Shown: positions 54,863 through 64,000 of the stretch, in pieces
Layout of the letters: every line of letters starts with the position of its first letter
Numbering within the stretch: position 1 is the stretch's first letter
Source of the DNA: Prorocentrum cordatum
Lineage: Eukaryota > Sar > Dinophyceae > Prorocentrales > Prorocentraceae
NCBI GenBank assembly: GCA_963575745.1
Contig: CAUYUJ010015265.1
Span: 158,501 to 222,500, forward strand
Length of the DNA stretch: 64,000 nucleotides
Direction of reading: 5' to 3'
Position numbers and translations under genes: made by a program
The notes under the pieces: model-generated
The model's input: the letters and a program-made list of their open reading frames with translations, nothing else
Databases searched by the model: none
What the model was told of the DNA's origin: nothing

Positions 54863-55105
54863 ATGTCGATTCATGCCGACAGTGGCAAGCCTAAGAAACT
54901 GGCCCCAGGTGACGACAAGACTGGTGGAAAACTACAAGCGCAGCTACGCCCGCTGGTGGCAGGGGAGCTGAAGCGCAATGCGCAGAAGTACGGCACGTCG
55001 ACGTCCATGGCGGAGAACATGGCGAAGGCAGGCACATTGGCCAACACCGCGGCGGTCAAGGCGGCGGCGACGGCAGCCAAAGCGGACATCTACATCTGGA
55101 AGTAA
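54863..55105 (+). pseudogene. Small Ala/Lys-rich ORF in LINE-B
   Basis: From ATG at 54863 the frame encodes 80 residues: MSIHADSGKPKKLAPGDDKT, then LVAGELKRNAQKYGTSTSMA, then an Ala-rich helix (NTAAVKAAATAAKADIYIW). It lies in the gap between ORF1 and the basic block. No family is recognised; it may be a surviving piece of the element's polyprotein. Confidence 0.35.
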
Positions 55106-55312
55106 ATTCGACGAATGAGAGATGGGTATTGTATACACCGCCTACACCAAGGGCGGAATCGTTCAAGCGCCCGTTCGTTTGGCTGACGTTGAAGGACAAG
55201 CGCTACCGCAGCCTGGTGCCGACGATGGAGGTGCCGAAGGCCACGTTGCAGTAGTGAAAGGAGCGCGCGCTGCCATGCCCCGACGTCCTTTGCGGGCGGC
55301 GGGACCCATTGC

Positions 55313-56164
55313 ATGAGGGGCGGTGGCGGGCGAAGTCTGTGTCCGCTCGTTCGGACAACGCAAGGAATGCCTAGGATGAGGCCGGATATTTCATGGGTAT
55401 CATGGATACGCCGAAGTCGAAATCGTTTCGCAATGCATCAAAGAAGGCGCGAAATTTTCGTTGACATCCAGAGGAGGATGACGCGCCCGAGGGGAATGAG
55501 TTGGCCGAGATCGACTTGCCTCAGGGACGGGGGTCGCGCCTCAAGTGCCCTACCTTTGGGTGGATGCCGACAGGAGCTAGAGGCAACGTGCGACAGCAGG
55601 AGGCATTGGTCCATTGGCGTCATTGCGCGGGCGAACGTCCTCCAGCTAGGCCGAATATGTTTTGGTAGTGAACCGCTTGTGAAAGGTGCTGGCAACAAGG
55701 TCAAGAGGGCTCGTGCTTCGAAGAAGTATAATGATTGGTGCGAGAGGGTGCCGACCAGGATTCAGCTTAACTTGTGCTCTACCTCTGCAGACGCGGTGGT
55801 GTCCACGAAGCAGGGGAAGAGTTTCGTCACAATGTGCACCTGTGTCAGATGCGGATCGGCCAAGTCGACGGTCCGCCTCGTGAGGGCACCCTGCAGGGAG
55901 GCCGCCTACCTGATGGCCACCGCGAAGCACACCTACACCTACTTGCTGGGTAAGGCAGAGTTCCAGAAGGAGCGAGAGAGACGCAAGGCCCAGGGCGGCA
56001 AGTGGCGTGCTACCCGATCGGAGGACGCTAAGAATAGCTACGACGAGAGGACGCGCGTGCGTCAACGTGGGATCCGAGCAGCAGGTCCAGAAGATGAAGA
56101 GGAGATGAAGCTTCGGAAGCTCCGAAGAAGATGTAGCTCCGCGCGCAGGAGAAGGCCAGGCTAG
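55313..56164 (+). pseudogene. LINE-B basic region with Cys pair
   Basis: An open frame of 283 codons (non-ATG at its left edge). It is basic throughout, with a segment SKKYNDWCERVPTRIQLNLC, a Cys cluster FVTMCTCVRCGSAKSTVRLV, and a charged helical end (LGKAEFQKERERRKAQGGKW). It may be the linker between ORF1 and the endonuclease or part of ORF1. I do not recognise a domain. Confidence 0.4.
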
Positions 56165-56799
56165 AGGGCCGCATCGTCTCGCGCATGGGCTTCAAGTCCA
56201 AGCGAGCTGCGCGGGGGGGGTCCTTCGGCGGCCTGCAGCCAGCAGCAGCAGCTGCATCCAGCAGCATCGGCAGCCAGCAGCAGCAGCGGCAGCCAGCAGC
56301 AGCAGCAGCAGCAGAATCAGCGCCACGTCGCCTGCAGCCACCCAGGCTTGCAGGCCAGGGCCCTTCTGCTGACGAGCGCCGTGTCCGCGTGGGGGTGGGG
56401 GCCGCAGACCTCCACGCCGACGCCCTTATGCTGTGCGTGGTCGGTGCCGGTTTCATGCAGAGTGCGCTGTGTCAATCTGTCTTGGTCTCAATGTTGTGTC
56501 CTGTGGTTTGGATTGCTGTCTCCCTGTGCGTGGGTGGCTTTGCGTAGTGTGCGTTGTGTCAAGTCCAGCTTTGCGCAGGTTCAAAGTCGCCTCCGACCGT
56601 TCCAACTGTGCGGCGCCCTTGGGTTGCAGGTATTTGGCCCCTGCCTGCCTGGCCCTTGGGCTCTGCCCGAAGTCTGGCTGGGCGGGGGGGCTTTGCTGGG
56701 CGCGGCTCGCGCGCGGAGCTCACGGTCCATATGTTTGGCAAGATATGTTGTGTGCGCCTCCCGCTGGTGCACCTTGCTCGTGGGGTGACCCTCTGATCG
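56165..56799 (+). other. CAG-rich stretch in LINE-B
   Basis: CAGCAGCAG-type runs (56225-56330) give Ala/Gln-rich translation, then Cys- and Val-rich frames without motifs, leading into the endonuclease block. Confidence 0.4.
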
Positions 56800-57480
56800 G
56801 AGGGGGAGGTGATGTTGGGGAGTCTGCTGGGGGGGGGGGGGCGGAGGTTGCTACCCTCAATGTGACGTCCTTGACCAAGGCTCGATTGTTGACCGAGGCT
56901 CGATTGGAATGGCATAATGTATCCGAGGCGCGGCTGGATCGCACCTTCTTGCTCTGCGAGAGATTCCCCAGCGGGGCGAACGGCCTGGTTGGGTTCTCAA
57001 TATCTTCAAGAAGTATTCTGGTCTGCAGTATGTCCACCACCGCCGCCTCCATCTTGCAGGCGTGCCGTCCGCCGGGGTGGCTGTGCTATGTCTTGGGGGC
57101 CTTCGTGCGTGGGTAAAATTTTAGTGATGCGTGAGAAGCTCTTTGGACTTCCCATGGCTGGTGTCAAGACGGAGCGAGCTATCTACACTTCTGTGTGTGG
57201 CCCAGTGGATTCAGATGTAACCTGGCGGGGGCGCTTTCTGGGGGCGTGCAAGATCTTGCTGTGCAGGGAGTGCCGACGTATCTGGTTGGAGATATGAGCT
57301 GGCGACCTGCGTGCAATGGTGTGCTTGGGCCTGGGTGGCCCCAAACGCCCGCGCTGACAGCAGCTGCCTCGGCTGATGCCTCGCCGACGAGGTGTCTGCT
57401 ATGGCCCCCCTGCGCCTGCATTGCCGAGGTGTATCAGCATGTCTATGTTGCCTGGGGTCCCTGTCCAGGGTCTCGTTAAG
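56800..57480 (+). pseudogene. LINE-B AP-endonuclease domain remnants
   Basis: GAEVATLNVTSLTKARLLTE (about 56844-56905) is the opening strand of an APE-type endonuclease (usually xxxNV-x-S/G-L). Much later, in another frame, GVPTYLVGDMSWRPA (57268-57312) matches the GD-x-N-x-x-P motif. The intervening sequence changes frame and keeps few recognisable residues. The enzyme would nick target DNA to prime reverse transcription. Catalytic Asn/Asp of the second motif appear altered (MSW in place of the usual FN), so this copy is dead. Confidence 0.6.
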
Positions 57481-58319
57481 TGTGAGCAGCAGGGGCCGAT
57501 GTGCCATCGCCCGCAGCTTCGTTTACGCCGCGCTGCTCTGTATGCTCTGGGCCCCCCCCCCGTGTCCGACGACCTGATGGAGGAGTTGAGGGCCGTGCTT
57601 GATCAGAGAATGCCGGGTCGGATCGTCCCGGTCTTGTGCGACATGGCCAGCGATGGCCTGATGAAAGTTTGGAAGCGCTGGCATGGGTGGGCGCGCGCCG
57701 CCCTGCAGCTGGCGCCGGGGGAGGATTGCGATATTGTTTCGCGGGCTGCTGAGAGAGAGGCCGAAGGGTTCTGAGGCCGCAGACAGACCAGCTTCGCCCG
57801 CGCCCCCCCCTGCCAGTTTGGCGGAGACCATTGCGTTGCGACGGCTACTCGGACTACGTCGCCAGGTGTCCGAGAAGCTCAAAGGTAAGAATGCCTTGAA
57901 CCCTCAGTCCTCGCCTGGTGGGAACCTGAGTGAACGCGTGGCCCGCGCGGCGATGGAAGGGGGTCCTGGAGATCCCGCTGTGCGGAGCCCCGACCTACAG
58001 CGAGACGCTCAACGTGCCGTCTGGAGCTATTTCCAGCGGGCAGGCCAAGATGCAGGCCTCGCATGCTCGAGAGTGGAGGAAACGCTTTGCTACGTGGCCA
58101 TCCGACGTGCACCGAGTAGCTGCGCCCATGTTTCGTGCTGCCTTGCCGACTGCGCCGCTTGATGTGAGTGAGATGAGGCGATGTTATGAAAAAAGCCATG
58201 GGCTCCAGATCCTGACCCCGGCGATGCTGCTGGCCATTGCGCGCGCTGGCAAGAGTGGGCGGCTAATGTGGACTTCCCGTAGATTGACAAGAGTGACGTT
58301 TGCATTCCTACCTCCGAGT
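57481..58319 (+). pseudogene. LINE-B linker between endonuclease and RT
   Basis: Several frames in succession carry protein-like text: CEQQGPMCHRPQLRLRRAAL, SDGLMKVWKRWHGWARAALQ, then LRRLLGLRRQVSEKLKGKNA, then ASHAREWRKRFATWPSDVHR. Helical, basic linkers of this length between APE and RT are normal for these elements. A run of ten C's near 57551-57560 marks one frame change. Confidence 0.5.
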
Positions 58320-59193
58320 CCTTCGATTACAATATTGAGCATTGTCATGGAGCTCCTGGTCTTGACGGATGGACGTCAGGAGAGCTCCAGATACTGCGAC
58401 GGTTGTTCCTTGCAGTTATTTTGGATTTGTATGAGTTGTGGTGCATCACCTCGCGGCCCTGTGCAGGGCGCCAGGGGGTTCTGTCCGACGCCGAGCCGGG
58501 GTGAATTTTCCCCCTGAGGGTTGTGGGCGCCCCCAAGACAGAGACGGAGTTTCAACCCGTCAGCGTGGGCTCGGTTCTGGTTCGAGGATGGTGGTCAGCG
58601 TTGGCTAAGGGTATGCCGCAGCCACCTGATAATCAGTGCGCTGGTCGCCTCAAGACCTTTGTTGTCCACGCCGTCTCGCCCTGGCCCCGCGCCTGCGAGT
58701 CCGCGGAGGCTGGGGCAGAGTTCGACTTGAGCGATGCCTGCGACAACATCGACTTCGCGGTTGGTACCCGCAGTTGTATCTGCAGTGGAGTCCCGCCTGT
58801 GGCGGCCTTCTCTGCGCTCGCTGCTTGGCGGGGGCCGAGGCGCTGCTGAGTGGCCCAGGCGCTGGCGCCGCCCATGCGGCCAAAACGAGGGCTGCCACGA
58901 GGTGATTCAGCTGCCCCCGGTGCGATGATATCGTCATTGGCACCGGGGCGGCCGTGCCGGGGAACGCGCTACATCGGCGGTCGGTCCATCGCGGCAGCTG
59001 CAGTTGAAGCCCTCGACGCCGACCATGCCTGCGCGTAGTCCTTCGACGTGGCGGTAGGGTTCGAGGAGAAACAAGCCGGGAGGCAACGGTGGGCGCGCTC
59101 AGATGCTCTCCGCCAGTGCTGGTTGAACGCCTTGGGGTTGTGGCCATGCCAGTGGACCCCGCTCGCCTGGTCTGGCCTCGTGCTGTTTAGGAT
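58320..59193 (+). pseudogene. LINE-B reverse transcriptase
   Basis: One frame spans the domain, broken by TGA 58502-58504, TGA 58847-58849 and TAG 59036-59038. Motifs in order: GAPGLDGWTSGELQ (RT-0 region), VVGAPKTETEFQPVSVGSVL with VRGWW (fingers), CAGRLKTFVVHAVSPWPRAC, AEFDLSDACDNIDFAV (motif A, Asp kept), RGLPRGDSAAPGAM (motif B, GLPxGD), then RYIGGRSIAAA at the motif C position. Relatives have YxDDR here, so both catalytic aspartates are replaced by Gly. FDVAVGFEEKQAGRQRW follows, a conserved block after motif C. It should be catalytically inactive. Confidence 0.8.
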
Positions 59194-59196
59194 AAG

Positions 59197-59505
59197 TTGA
59201 ATGTCGCCATCCTCGCCCTGTCCTCGTGTCTGGGTACCGCGGCAGTGCGGGGGAGGTTGGCTATCTCATACATTCGCCCCCTATGGTTTTGGGAGTGTCC
59301 CGTGTTGGCTCCGCCTCCTGAGCTGACCAGCAGGACGCTCTCCGCAGCAGTCATCGCGACCAGGAATATGTGGTGGTGCTACGGAAGATGGTGGGCCCAG
59401 CGTATCAATTTTCAGCTGCAGATGTCGGGTGCACTGCGTGCCTTCAAGGTGATCGTGGACGAGCGGCTGCGCTGGTCTACATTCGTGGAGAACGCGACGA
59501 AATAG
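59197..59505 (+). pseudogene. LINE-B thumb region (WWCYGRWW)
   Basis: LAISYIRPLWFWECPVLAPP, RNMWWCYGRWWAQRINFQLQ and GALRAFKVIVDERLRWSTFV follow the RT in another frame. The WWC-x-GRWWA-x-R motif is a recurring landmark downstream of RT in this LINE lineage. Function is presumably RNA or template binding. Ends at TAG 59503-59505. Confidence 0.6.
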
Positions 59506-59568
59506 CACGCGACCGTTGCAGGCCTTCGTTTCCTCAGTTACGCAGATTGTCGGGGATGCCTCCTGGAT

Positions 59569-60170
59569 GTGGATGAGCATGGCGACCGCCGAGTACTGAA
59601 GCTCGTGGAAGCGACGGGGCGAGAGTTCGGGGCGCACCCGCCCAAGGAGCCGAGGTACAAAAAGCGCGTCGAGCACGTGCTGAGGTGTATTGCACGAGTT
59701 CGGTGTCTGGCCATGGTCAATATAAGCGGGCGGGCGCACCTGATATCCTGGATGTCGATGTTGATGCTGAGTCCTGGCCATCTTTCAAGAAGTTTGCCAA
59801 GCAGCTGTCGGAGAAGCAAAAGGCATCCTTGAACATATTTCGGTCTGTGGGGCCGTAGCTTCGGAGACGCGCAGAAACTCGGGATTGCCTTGCAAACGCT
59901 GCCAGGCCATCAATCCCTCATTTCGACATTTGTGGGCTGAATGCCCAAAGTATTTACGCTTTCGACGTGCCATTGGCGATCGTCACGGACTGCCTGGTCT
60001 TTTTTTTTTTGACGTCGGACTCTAGGGTGCGGGCCAAAAGTGGATGGGTCACTTTCAGCTGCCACCCCAGCCCGAGGATGAGGATCACCATGCTGATCGC
60101 CGCCTGTGAGCTGGGGATTCAGATTTTGGGAGAAGGTCTCGATGAAATGCTACATCCATCGCCACATCGG
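59569..60170 (+). pseudogene. LINE-B C-terminal region with CCHC motif
   Basis: In successive frames: HPPKEPRYKKRVEHVLRC, SWPSFKKFAKQLSEKQKASL, then LPCKRCQAINPSFRHLWAEC and PKYLRFRRAIGDRHGLPG (59890-59990), and RVRAKSGWVTFSCHPSPRMR, ITMLIAACELGIQIL. The C-x2-C-x8-H-x4-C motif is intact. The final AKSGWVT...R...IAACxLGI block is characteristic of the end of this protein in dinoflagellate LINEs. An 11-T run (60000-60010) shifts the frame between the last two blocks. Confidence 0.65.
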
Positions 60171-60502
60171 CAGGCTTTGCTTGCTGGTGCTGATCGTAGT
60201 CTTGGTGGTGGATAGCGTTGTCAGCTATGGGGCTACTCCAGAGTTCGGGTGCTCCATTCACCATCTTCTTCTTCTGGTTCTCGACCAGATGTGCCACAAT
60301 GCCCTCTGCCCCAGTTGGGTGCCCGCTCGAACTCTTACCAGGAGGCTGGGCGCACGCGGCATGGCCGGCCTGGGCGAGCGCTGGATGCACACGTGGCCGG
60401 ATGTGTTTCCCGCGGTCGGCGTTTCTATGGCTGGGCTCGCTGGGCTTCCGCACCTGGGTCCAGCGCGCGGCCTCTGGATGTTCCGCGTGTGAAACCGGCC
60501 AT
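60171..60502. other. Probable LINE-B 3' region, no domain
   Basis: Arg/Gly-rich frames; no tail sequence is recognised. Confidence 0.35.
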
Positions 60503-60528
60503 GTGTGTGTGTGTGTGTGTGTGTGTGA
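60503..60528. repeat. (GT)n microsatellite
   Basis: An uninterrupted GT run of about 26 bp. A CT run lies at 60942-60963. Confidence 0.95.
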
Positions 60529-61399
60529 GTGTTCCAGCTTCTCGTTTCGTTTTATTCGCCAGTGTAGTCACTCCGCCCAGTCGCCGACGTAACAAAAAGT
60601 GTTCCAGCTTCGTGGCGCTGCCAGTTTTTTGCGTCAGCGCTGCACCCTGAGGCTTCGACCGATGCCAAGCGGGCCCCCGCCAGGGCCGCTTCGAGTGGCG
60701 CCACCGCTTGCTCCACTCCCATCCAGCGCGGAGCTGACCCCGCCTGCCGTCCTGCCATGGACGCCATGCCCGCCTGGCCCTCTCCGCGCCGCGGGGCAGG
60801 CCGGGCCCCGCGAGCCCCGGCTTTTGCCGAGGCGGACGCCGTCTGGACCGCGAGGCATCCTTCGCCCTGCTCCTTCTCTTCCTCCTTTCCTGCCTCTTTT
60901 CGTTTTTTTTAACAGTCGCACAAAACTTGAGTACTGCTTTCCTGTCTCTCTCTCTCTCTCTCTCCCTGTCTCTCCCGAAGACTGCCCGAGAGTGGCGCGC
61001 CCCTCAACCCGCGTCTTGCTTGTTGCCGCAGTGCTGATCCGAGTGTAGGCTTCGCCAGCAGGCGAGCATCTGCTTGAGAAGCCTCCTCCCGAAGAGCTGG
61101 GCCAGCGTTGCTGGACCAGCTCGTCGGGAAGCTGGCGCAGTCTTTTCAGCGCGTTCGTCCCTGCAGCGTTCACGCGTAAACTTGGTCCAGGTCTGTCTAA
61201 AAAAGTCAACGGGAAGCTGGCCCAGGTTTCTTACATGACAGTTTTTTGGATCACATTTCGGCTGTATGTGCTTCTCCTATCCGAGAATTCGGTGTCCTTC
61301 CAAAAAGGTCTCCCCGCTGAAACGTTGGCCTCGATTTGGGAGCAACGTTTTGCTCCTGTCGTTCAAAGCGCGGGCCATGTTTCTGGATCCGACTATTCC
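60529..61399. other. No gene seen
   Basis: GC-rich, Pro/Ala-coding frames in several phases and a short CT run. No motif or known repeat was recognised. Confidence 0.4.
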
Positions 61400-61790
61400 T
61401 CGTCGCTGTCACCCACTTCCTTTCCCCTCCCCCGCCCTCCCCCTGGTCCTCCTGCTTCTCCCGCTCCTCCTGCCCATTCTGTTGCATTTTTCCTCCGTCC
61501 TCCTCATTCCTCGTCTTTTTACTCATGCTGATATTTTCCCTTCTCCCTCCTGCTCCTCCTCCTCCTCCCTCCTTCCTCTTCCCTCTATAGATAATTCTTC
61601 CTTCGTCCCTACCTCCCTCTTTCCCTCCTTCCCTTCTTTTCTCCCTCCCTCCTCAATCCTCCGCAACTCAGGCCAATCCTCCTCCTCCTCTCCCTCCTCC
61701 TCTGCCTCCTCTTCCTCCTCCTCTTCCTCCTCCTATTCCTTGTCCTCCTCCTTCTCTTCCTTCTCTTCTTACGCCTGTTCTGAATGACTA
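61400..61790. repeat. Pyrimidine-rich TCC/CTC tract
   Basis: Degenerate TCCTCC and CCCTCC runs. Ser-rich or, in reverse, Arg/Glu-rich frames are artefacts. Confidence 0.85.
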
Positions 61791-62159
61791 TTCTGTTTCC
61801 TTGTCGCTCTCCTGGACGTGTCGGTCGGGCGGGCCGGATGTTCGGCCTGAGACTTAGATGTTGAAGCTTGAAGTTTAAAACAGTTACACGGATGGCGGGA
61901 GGTGGGGATTCGCTTGCAACATAGGGCTCTCCATATAGCTCCGCGCGCATTCGTCTGAAAAGCTTGCAGCATTTATGTCTTTTCTTCACGTCGCGCACAT
62001 TTCGTCTTAGTCCCAACAGTGTGCGTCATCTATAAGAATGGAGGTCGGTTCCCGTACAACCTCTGAATCTTGCTGTGCACATGTATTTTTCAAAGTTTTC
62101 AGCAATCGCAGGGATGTAATACCCTTTCTTGCAGTGTAATGCTATGCTACATATGTCCA
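61791..62159. other. Unique spacer, nothing recognised
   Basis: Mixed, relatively AT-richer sequence without motif. Confidence 0.4.
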
Positions 62160-62461
62160 GGTATATACATACATACATACATACATACATACATACATAC
62201 ATACATACATACATACACATACATACATACATACATCCATACATACATACATACATACATACAGACATATATACAAACATACATAAACACATACACACAT
62301 ACACACACACATACATACATACATACATACATACATACATACATACATACATACATACATGCATACACACACATACATACATACATACATACAGACAGAC
62401 AGACAGACAGACAGACATATATACATAAATACATACATACATACATACATACATACATACA

Positions 62462-62492
<31 letters not shown>
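62160..62492. repeat. (CATA)n microsatellite, about 330 bp
   Basis: CATA units with CACA, CAGA and short TATA interruptions. Ile-His-Thr-Tyr and Met-Tyr-Val-Cys frames on the two strands are artefacts. Confidence 0.97.
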
Positions 62493-62493
<1 letters not shown>

Positions 62494-63117
62494 AACACAT
62501 AGACACATATGTAAGCATAGGGCTTTCGCTTGGGCCTTTCTTGACATGATCTACCATAACCTTGAACAGCTTGCAGGAGCTGCACGGATGGAGGGCGATC
62601 AATTTCTTCTGGGGCTTTCACTTGGGACGTTCTTCAAACTCATGATCAGAAATGCAAGCTTGCGCAACAGTTGCACAGCGGTGAACTTATGACCATAAGC
62701 TCGTGTGATTGATTATGCGCGAGAAGGATGCAAGGCAGCTCCTTTTCAACACGGGGTTCTCGCCTGAATGGCAGGGCCGTAGGGTGCTGGTCTTTCAAGG
62801 GGGTCCTCTTGTAGTGAGAAGGAAGGCTCGTAGGGACTGGTGAGGGGACTTGTGGCGGGAAGGTGTACAACTGCATCGTTGATTCATCTTGGGTTTACTT
62901 TGGTCCTCGTGCTCCTCGTCCTCCTCGTCCCTCCCTCCCTCCCTCCCTGCCCCCTCTTGTCCAGCGCTGGCGGGTGAGTGCCGCACTTGCGCTCAGGCGC
63001 GCTGGTCCAGCGCCATGCACTGCGCGTCTTACCATCATTCTGAGATCATCCGCCGACGCATTGAGGGCAAGTTTCGCCCTCCTTCTCGGACCTGCCTCCT
63101 TTCGGCAGCGAGCCCAG
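62493..63117. other. No gene seen
   Basis: Unique sequence; CTTTC(T/A)CTTGGG phrases at 62520 and 62600 repeat once. Confidence 0.4.
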
Positions 63118-63290
63118 GGGCGGGCCTTCTCAGAAGAGGCGAAAGCCCCCCAGCCTTCCGAGAAGTTTTCGAAGCCTTCCACGAAGACACAGATAGCTTC
63201 TCAGGAGGCGCCAGGGGGATTCAGAGAAGTCCCGCCGCCGCCCTTGAGAGGGCCCGCCCCCTCTGCCTTCTCCCCCTTCTCGCTTTCCCC
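63118..63290 (+). repeat. Dispersed repeat family B, copy 2
   Basis: GGCGGGCCTTCTCAGAAG, GAAGTTTTCGAAGCCTTCCA, CGAAGACACAG, GCTTCTCAGGAGGCG and CCGCCGCCCTT appear in the same order as at 7990-8170. Confidence 0.75.
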
Positions 63291-63417
63291 CCCCGCTCGC
63301 CGCTGGCCTTCGGAACCAGGCCAGTCCATGCTCCATCTGGCCTCCCTCCCTGCCCTCCTCGCCGCGCCAACCCGCGCGAGAGAGACGAGGACGAGGAAGA
63401 GTTTGAGAGCGACGATC

Positions 63418-63562
63418 GAGGATCGAGGATCGAGGAGCGGCGCGCGCGGATCGAGGATCGAGGATCGAGGATCGAGGAGAGAGGATCGAGAGCGGGGATC
63501 GAGGATCGAGGATCAAGGATCGACGATCGAGGATCGAGGTTCGAGGAGCGGCGCGCGCGGTG
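63418..63562. repeat. 7-bp tandem GATCGAG
   Basis: About twenty GATCGAG units, interrupted by two copies of GAGGAGCGGCGCGCGCGG (about 63435 and 63544) that show a higher-order repeat. Confidence 0.9.
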
Positions 63563-63694
63563 AAGCAGCGGGCGCGCCGCTCGCCGAGGTCGGGAGGCAC
63601 AGCAGCGCCGCGGCCACGATGGGGGGGCGGATCTCAGGGGCAATGAGGGGGGAGAGGCTCAGGGGTGGGGCCCAGGCCCCCTCGCGTTGTTAGC

Positions 63695-63835
63695 AAAATC
63701 ACGAAGGGTTTTTTTTCAGCATGCTCGGCCTACGTGAGCCCCTCACTGGGCCCTGGGAAGGTAAAAAACGACTCAGGATGAAAAACTGGTCCCGGGGAAG
63801 GGGTCCAGACTTCTGGTGGTCGACATTGTAAAGAA
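63695..63835 (-). repeat. Dispersed repeat family A, copy 4 (inverted)
   Basis: On the minus strand it reads CCAGAAGTCTGGACCCCTTC, CCCGGGACCAGTTTTTCATC, CTGAGTCGTTTTTTACC, GGGCCCAGTGAGGGGCTC. It aligns with copies 1-3. Confidence 0.65.
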
Positions 63836-64000
63836 AACGCGACGTCGGGGATCTGGGGAGGCATCGACCCCCCATCGCCCATTCATCGGCGGCCCGATAG
63901 CCCCAACCAGCCCAGGAACATGCGGATTTGCTATCGGGGGCCTCTCGCCGACTCATCAGCGATGTATCGCCGATTGCTGGTCGATGTTTCCCCCTATGCC
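63836..64000. other. Window end, nothing recognised
   Basis: Short repeats of CATCGGCG/CGATAGCC phrases; no gene. Confidence 0.4.

Larger units (their letters stand above)
53640..60170 (+). mobile_element. LINE-B: nearly full-length decayed non-LTR retrotransposon
   Basis: Same-strand blocks appear in canonical order over about 6.5 kb: an ORF1-like protein, a basic/Cys-containing region, AP-endonuclease motifs, RT, a conserved WWCYGRWW region and a C-terminal Cys-His motif. In-frame stops at 54164, 58502, 58847 and 59036, plus several frameshifts, break it. It belongs to a different lineage from LINE-A, since the RT and C-terminal blocks differ. No 3' tail or target-site duplication was recognised. 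Confidence 0.8.

Noticed and set aside
62070-62621. Overlapping His/Thr/Tyr and Tyr/Val/Cys-rich frames
   Set aside because: They come from the CATA microsatellite.

Overview
The window looks like nuclear DNA from a dinoflagellate (Symbiodiniaceae/Suessiales or Prorocentrum-like). The grounds are: remains of three large retroelements whose protein blocks match families I know from dinoflagellate genomes; plant-type TTTAGGG repeats; a GC-rich background packed with simple repeats; and no bacterial operon structure. I see no tRNA, rRNA, complete spliced-leader sequence, CRISPR array or intact host gene. Almost everything is repeat or decayed mobile element. All family names rest on motif recognition by eye, and no database search was run.

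Layout. 1-5.4 kb: a 2.7-kb tandem repeat full of short perfect hairpins and carrying one near-open reading frame, then a 397-bp hairpin-rich tandem repeat ending in a short TTTAGGG block. 5.4-9.2 kb: GC-rich DNA with small coding-like scraps and copies of two dispersed repeat families. 9.2-11.0 kb: a truncated non-LTR retrotransposon (LINE-A: RT, thumb, C-terminal CCHC). 11-12.8 kb: GGA/TCC simple repeats. 12.9-27.7 kb: a very large decayed retroelement of tyrosine-recombinase (DIRS-like) type. In order it holds a tandemly duplicated membrane-helix module, gag-like blocks, a methyltransferase-like block, RT, RNase H, a second methyltransferase-like block, a zinc-finger array, and the N-terminal half of a tyrosine recombinase. 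27.7-34.7 kb: CTTGGGG-family repeats, microsatellites and a 200-bp GAC tract. 34.9-47.2 kb: a modular macrosatellite with 21/24-bp minisatellites and seven copies of a hairpin tail. 47.2-53.6 kb: small tandem repeats and two kelch-like coding scraps. 53.6-60.2 kb: a second, nearly full-length but broken LINE (LINE-B: ORF1, APE endonuclease, RT, CCHC). 60.2-64 kb: simple repeats and further dispersed-family copies.

The three retroelements share a decay signature. Their reading frames can be followed across single in-frame stops (TAG or TGA only in the cases I followed) and across frameshifts, several of which sit at homopolymer or dinucleotide runs. Two of the three reverse transcriptases have lost catalytic aspartates through GAY-to-GGY changes. 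Reported CDS-like pieces are labelled pseudogene because none is intact. Start codons were generally not resolvable: introns are possible, and many apparent starts are non-ATG.
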